Below, in pieces: positions 5,934 through 6,076 of a DNA stretch of 6,076 nt. Made by a program: the position numbers and the translations under genes. The notes under the pieces are model-generated. The model searched no databases and was not told the DNA's origin. It worked only from the letters and a program-made list of their open reading frames with translations. The stretch is from Lentisphaerota bacterium. Lineage in GTDB: Bacteria > Verrucomicrobiota > Kiritimatiellia > JAAZAB01. The stretch is taken from NCBI GenBank assembly GCA_016199105.1, contig JACQHI010000438.1, positions 1-6,076 on the forward strand, given 5' to 3'. How positions within the stretch are numbered: the stretch's first letter is position 1; each line of letters starts with the position of its first letter.

Positions 5934-5978
5934 ATGAAAGAATCCGGACAGGAAGACATTGGCGTTGTGAGACAATAA
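5934..5978 (+). CDS. Possible 14-codon leader peptide or remnant gene start
   Basis: ATG 5934 to TAA 5976-5978 encodes MKESGQEDIGVVRQ. The strong ribosome binding site and its place between the carrier and the window end suggest real translation initiation. The peptide has no run of a single amino acid that would suggest classic attenuation, no signal sequence and no family I recognise. Two readings fit: a short leader peptide before a downstream gene, with a stem-loop at 5990-6024 after it, or the first codons of a gene whose frame has been broken. The other two frames downstream hit stops within 50 codons and show no recognisable domain, so neither reading can be confirmed. Confidence 0.25.
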   Translation: MKESGQEDIGVVRQ

Positions 5979-5989
5979 AGATTCTTGCC

Positions 5990-6024
5990 TCCGCGTTTGG
6001 CCCGGCGAAAAAACCGGACGCGGA
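5990..6024 (+). other. Stem-loop downstream of the 14-codon frame
   Basis: TCCGCGTTTGG (5990-6000) can pair with CCGGACGCGGA (6014-6024) as an 11-bp stem with two G.U pairs and a 13-base loop, CCCGGCGAAAAAA. The sequence after it is purine-rich (AGGGACAGAAAA), so it is not an intrinsic terminator on this strand. An antisense reading would carry A-C mismatches where the G.U pairs are. It may be a leader structure for a gene starting beyond the window. An ATG at 6051 begins MAGPIMLC and is cut by the edge, but it has only a weak ribosome binding site. Confidence 0.35.
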
Positions 6025-6076
6025 AGGGACAGAAAATCCAGGTCGATAAAATGGCCGGACCGATAATGCTTTGTGC

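Noticed and set aside
6051..6076. ATG at 6051 as the start of the next gene
   Set aside because: Only eight codons are visible (MAGPIMLC) and the ribosome binding match is weak, so it cannot be supported.

Overview
The window is a GC-rich chromosomal stretch with five protein genes, all on the + strand, closely packed except for one structured 248-bp intergenic region. Four of the genes look like acidic-polysaccharide or sugar-acid metabolism and transport. They are a heparinase II/III-type polysaccharide lyase (5' end missing), a DHDPS/N-acetylneuraminate-lyase-type aldolase, a sialidase-like beta-propeller protein and an AEC-family carrier. A short, lower-GC secretin-domain gene lies between the lyase and the aldolase. 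High GC, a polysaccharide lyase beside a propeller protein and a C1-type aldolase, and a small solitary secretin-like protein with a signal peptide suggest the PVC group (Kiritimatiellota, Verrucomicrobiota or Lentisphaerota). This is an inference from gene content; no rRNA or marker gene is present.

Layout. Positions 2-1483 hold the C-terminal 493 residues of the lyase. Positions 1484-1731 are non-coding and unusually structured: a long imperfect inverted repeat directly after the lyase stop, then three GGTCCC...GGGACC-type palindromes, then a strong ribosome binding site. Positions 1732-2862 encode the secretin-like protein. A 69-bp gap with a hairpin leads to the aldolase (2932-3861). The sialidase-like gene (3877-5010) follows after 15 bp and the carrier (5015-5884) after 4 bp, so the last three genes look like one translationally coupled operon. 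Positions 5885-6076 hold no complete recognisable gene, only a 14-codon reading frame behind a near-consensus ribosome binding site and one stem-loop.

How the genes may work together. The lyase would cleave a uronate-containing polymer. The propeller protein, which has no signal peptide, would act on a glycan fragment or sugar acid inside the cell. The aldolase would split a 2-keto-3-deoxy sugar acid (sialic acid or a KDG-like compound) to pyruvate plus an aldehyde. The AEC carrier would move a carboxylate or related small solute. The substrate cannot be fixed from this sequence. The secretin-like gene differs in base composition and is probably a separate insertion rather than part of the pathway.

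I see no CRISPR array, tRNA, rRNA, transposase or clear Rho-independent terminator. The points most worth following are the repeat mosaic at 1484-1699, the atypical pyruvate-binding motif of the aldolase, and the low-GC secretin gene.
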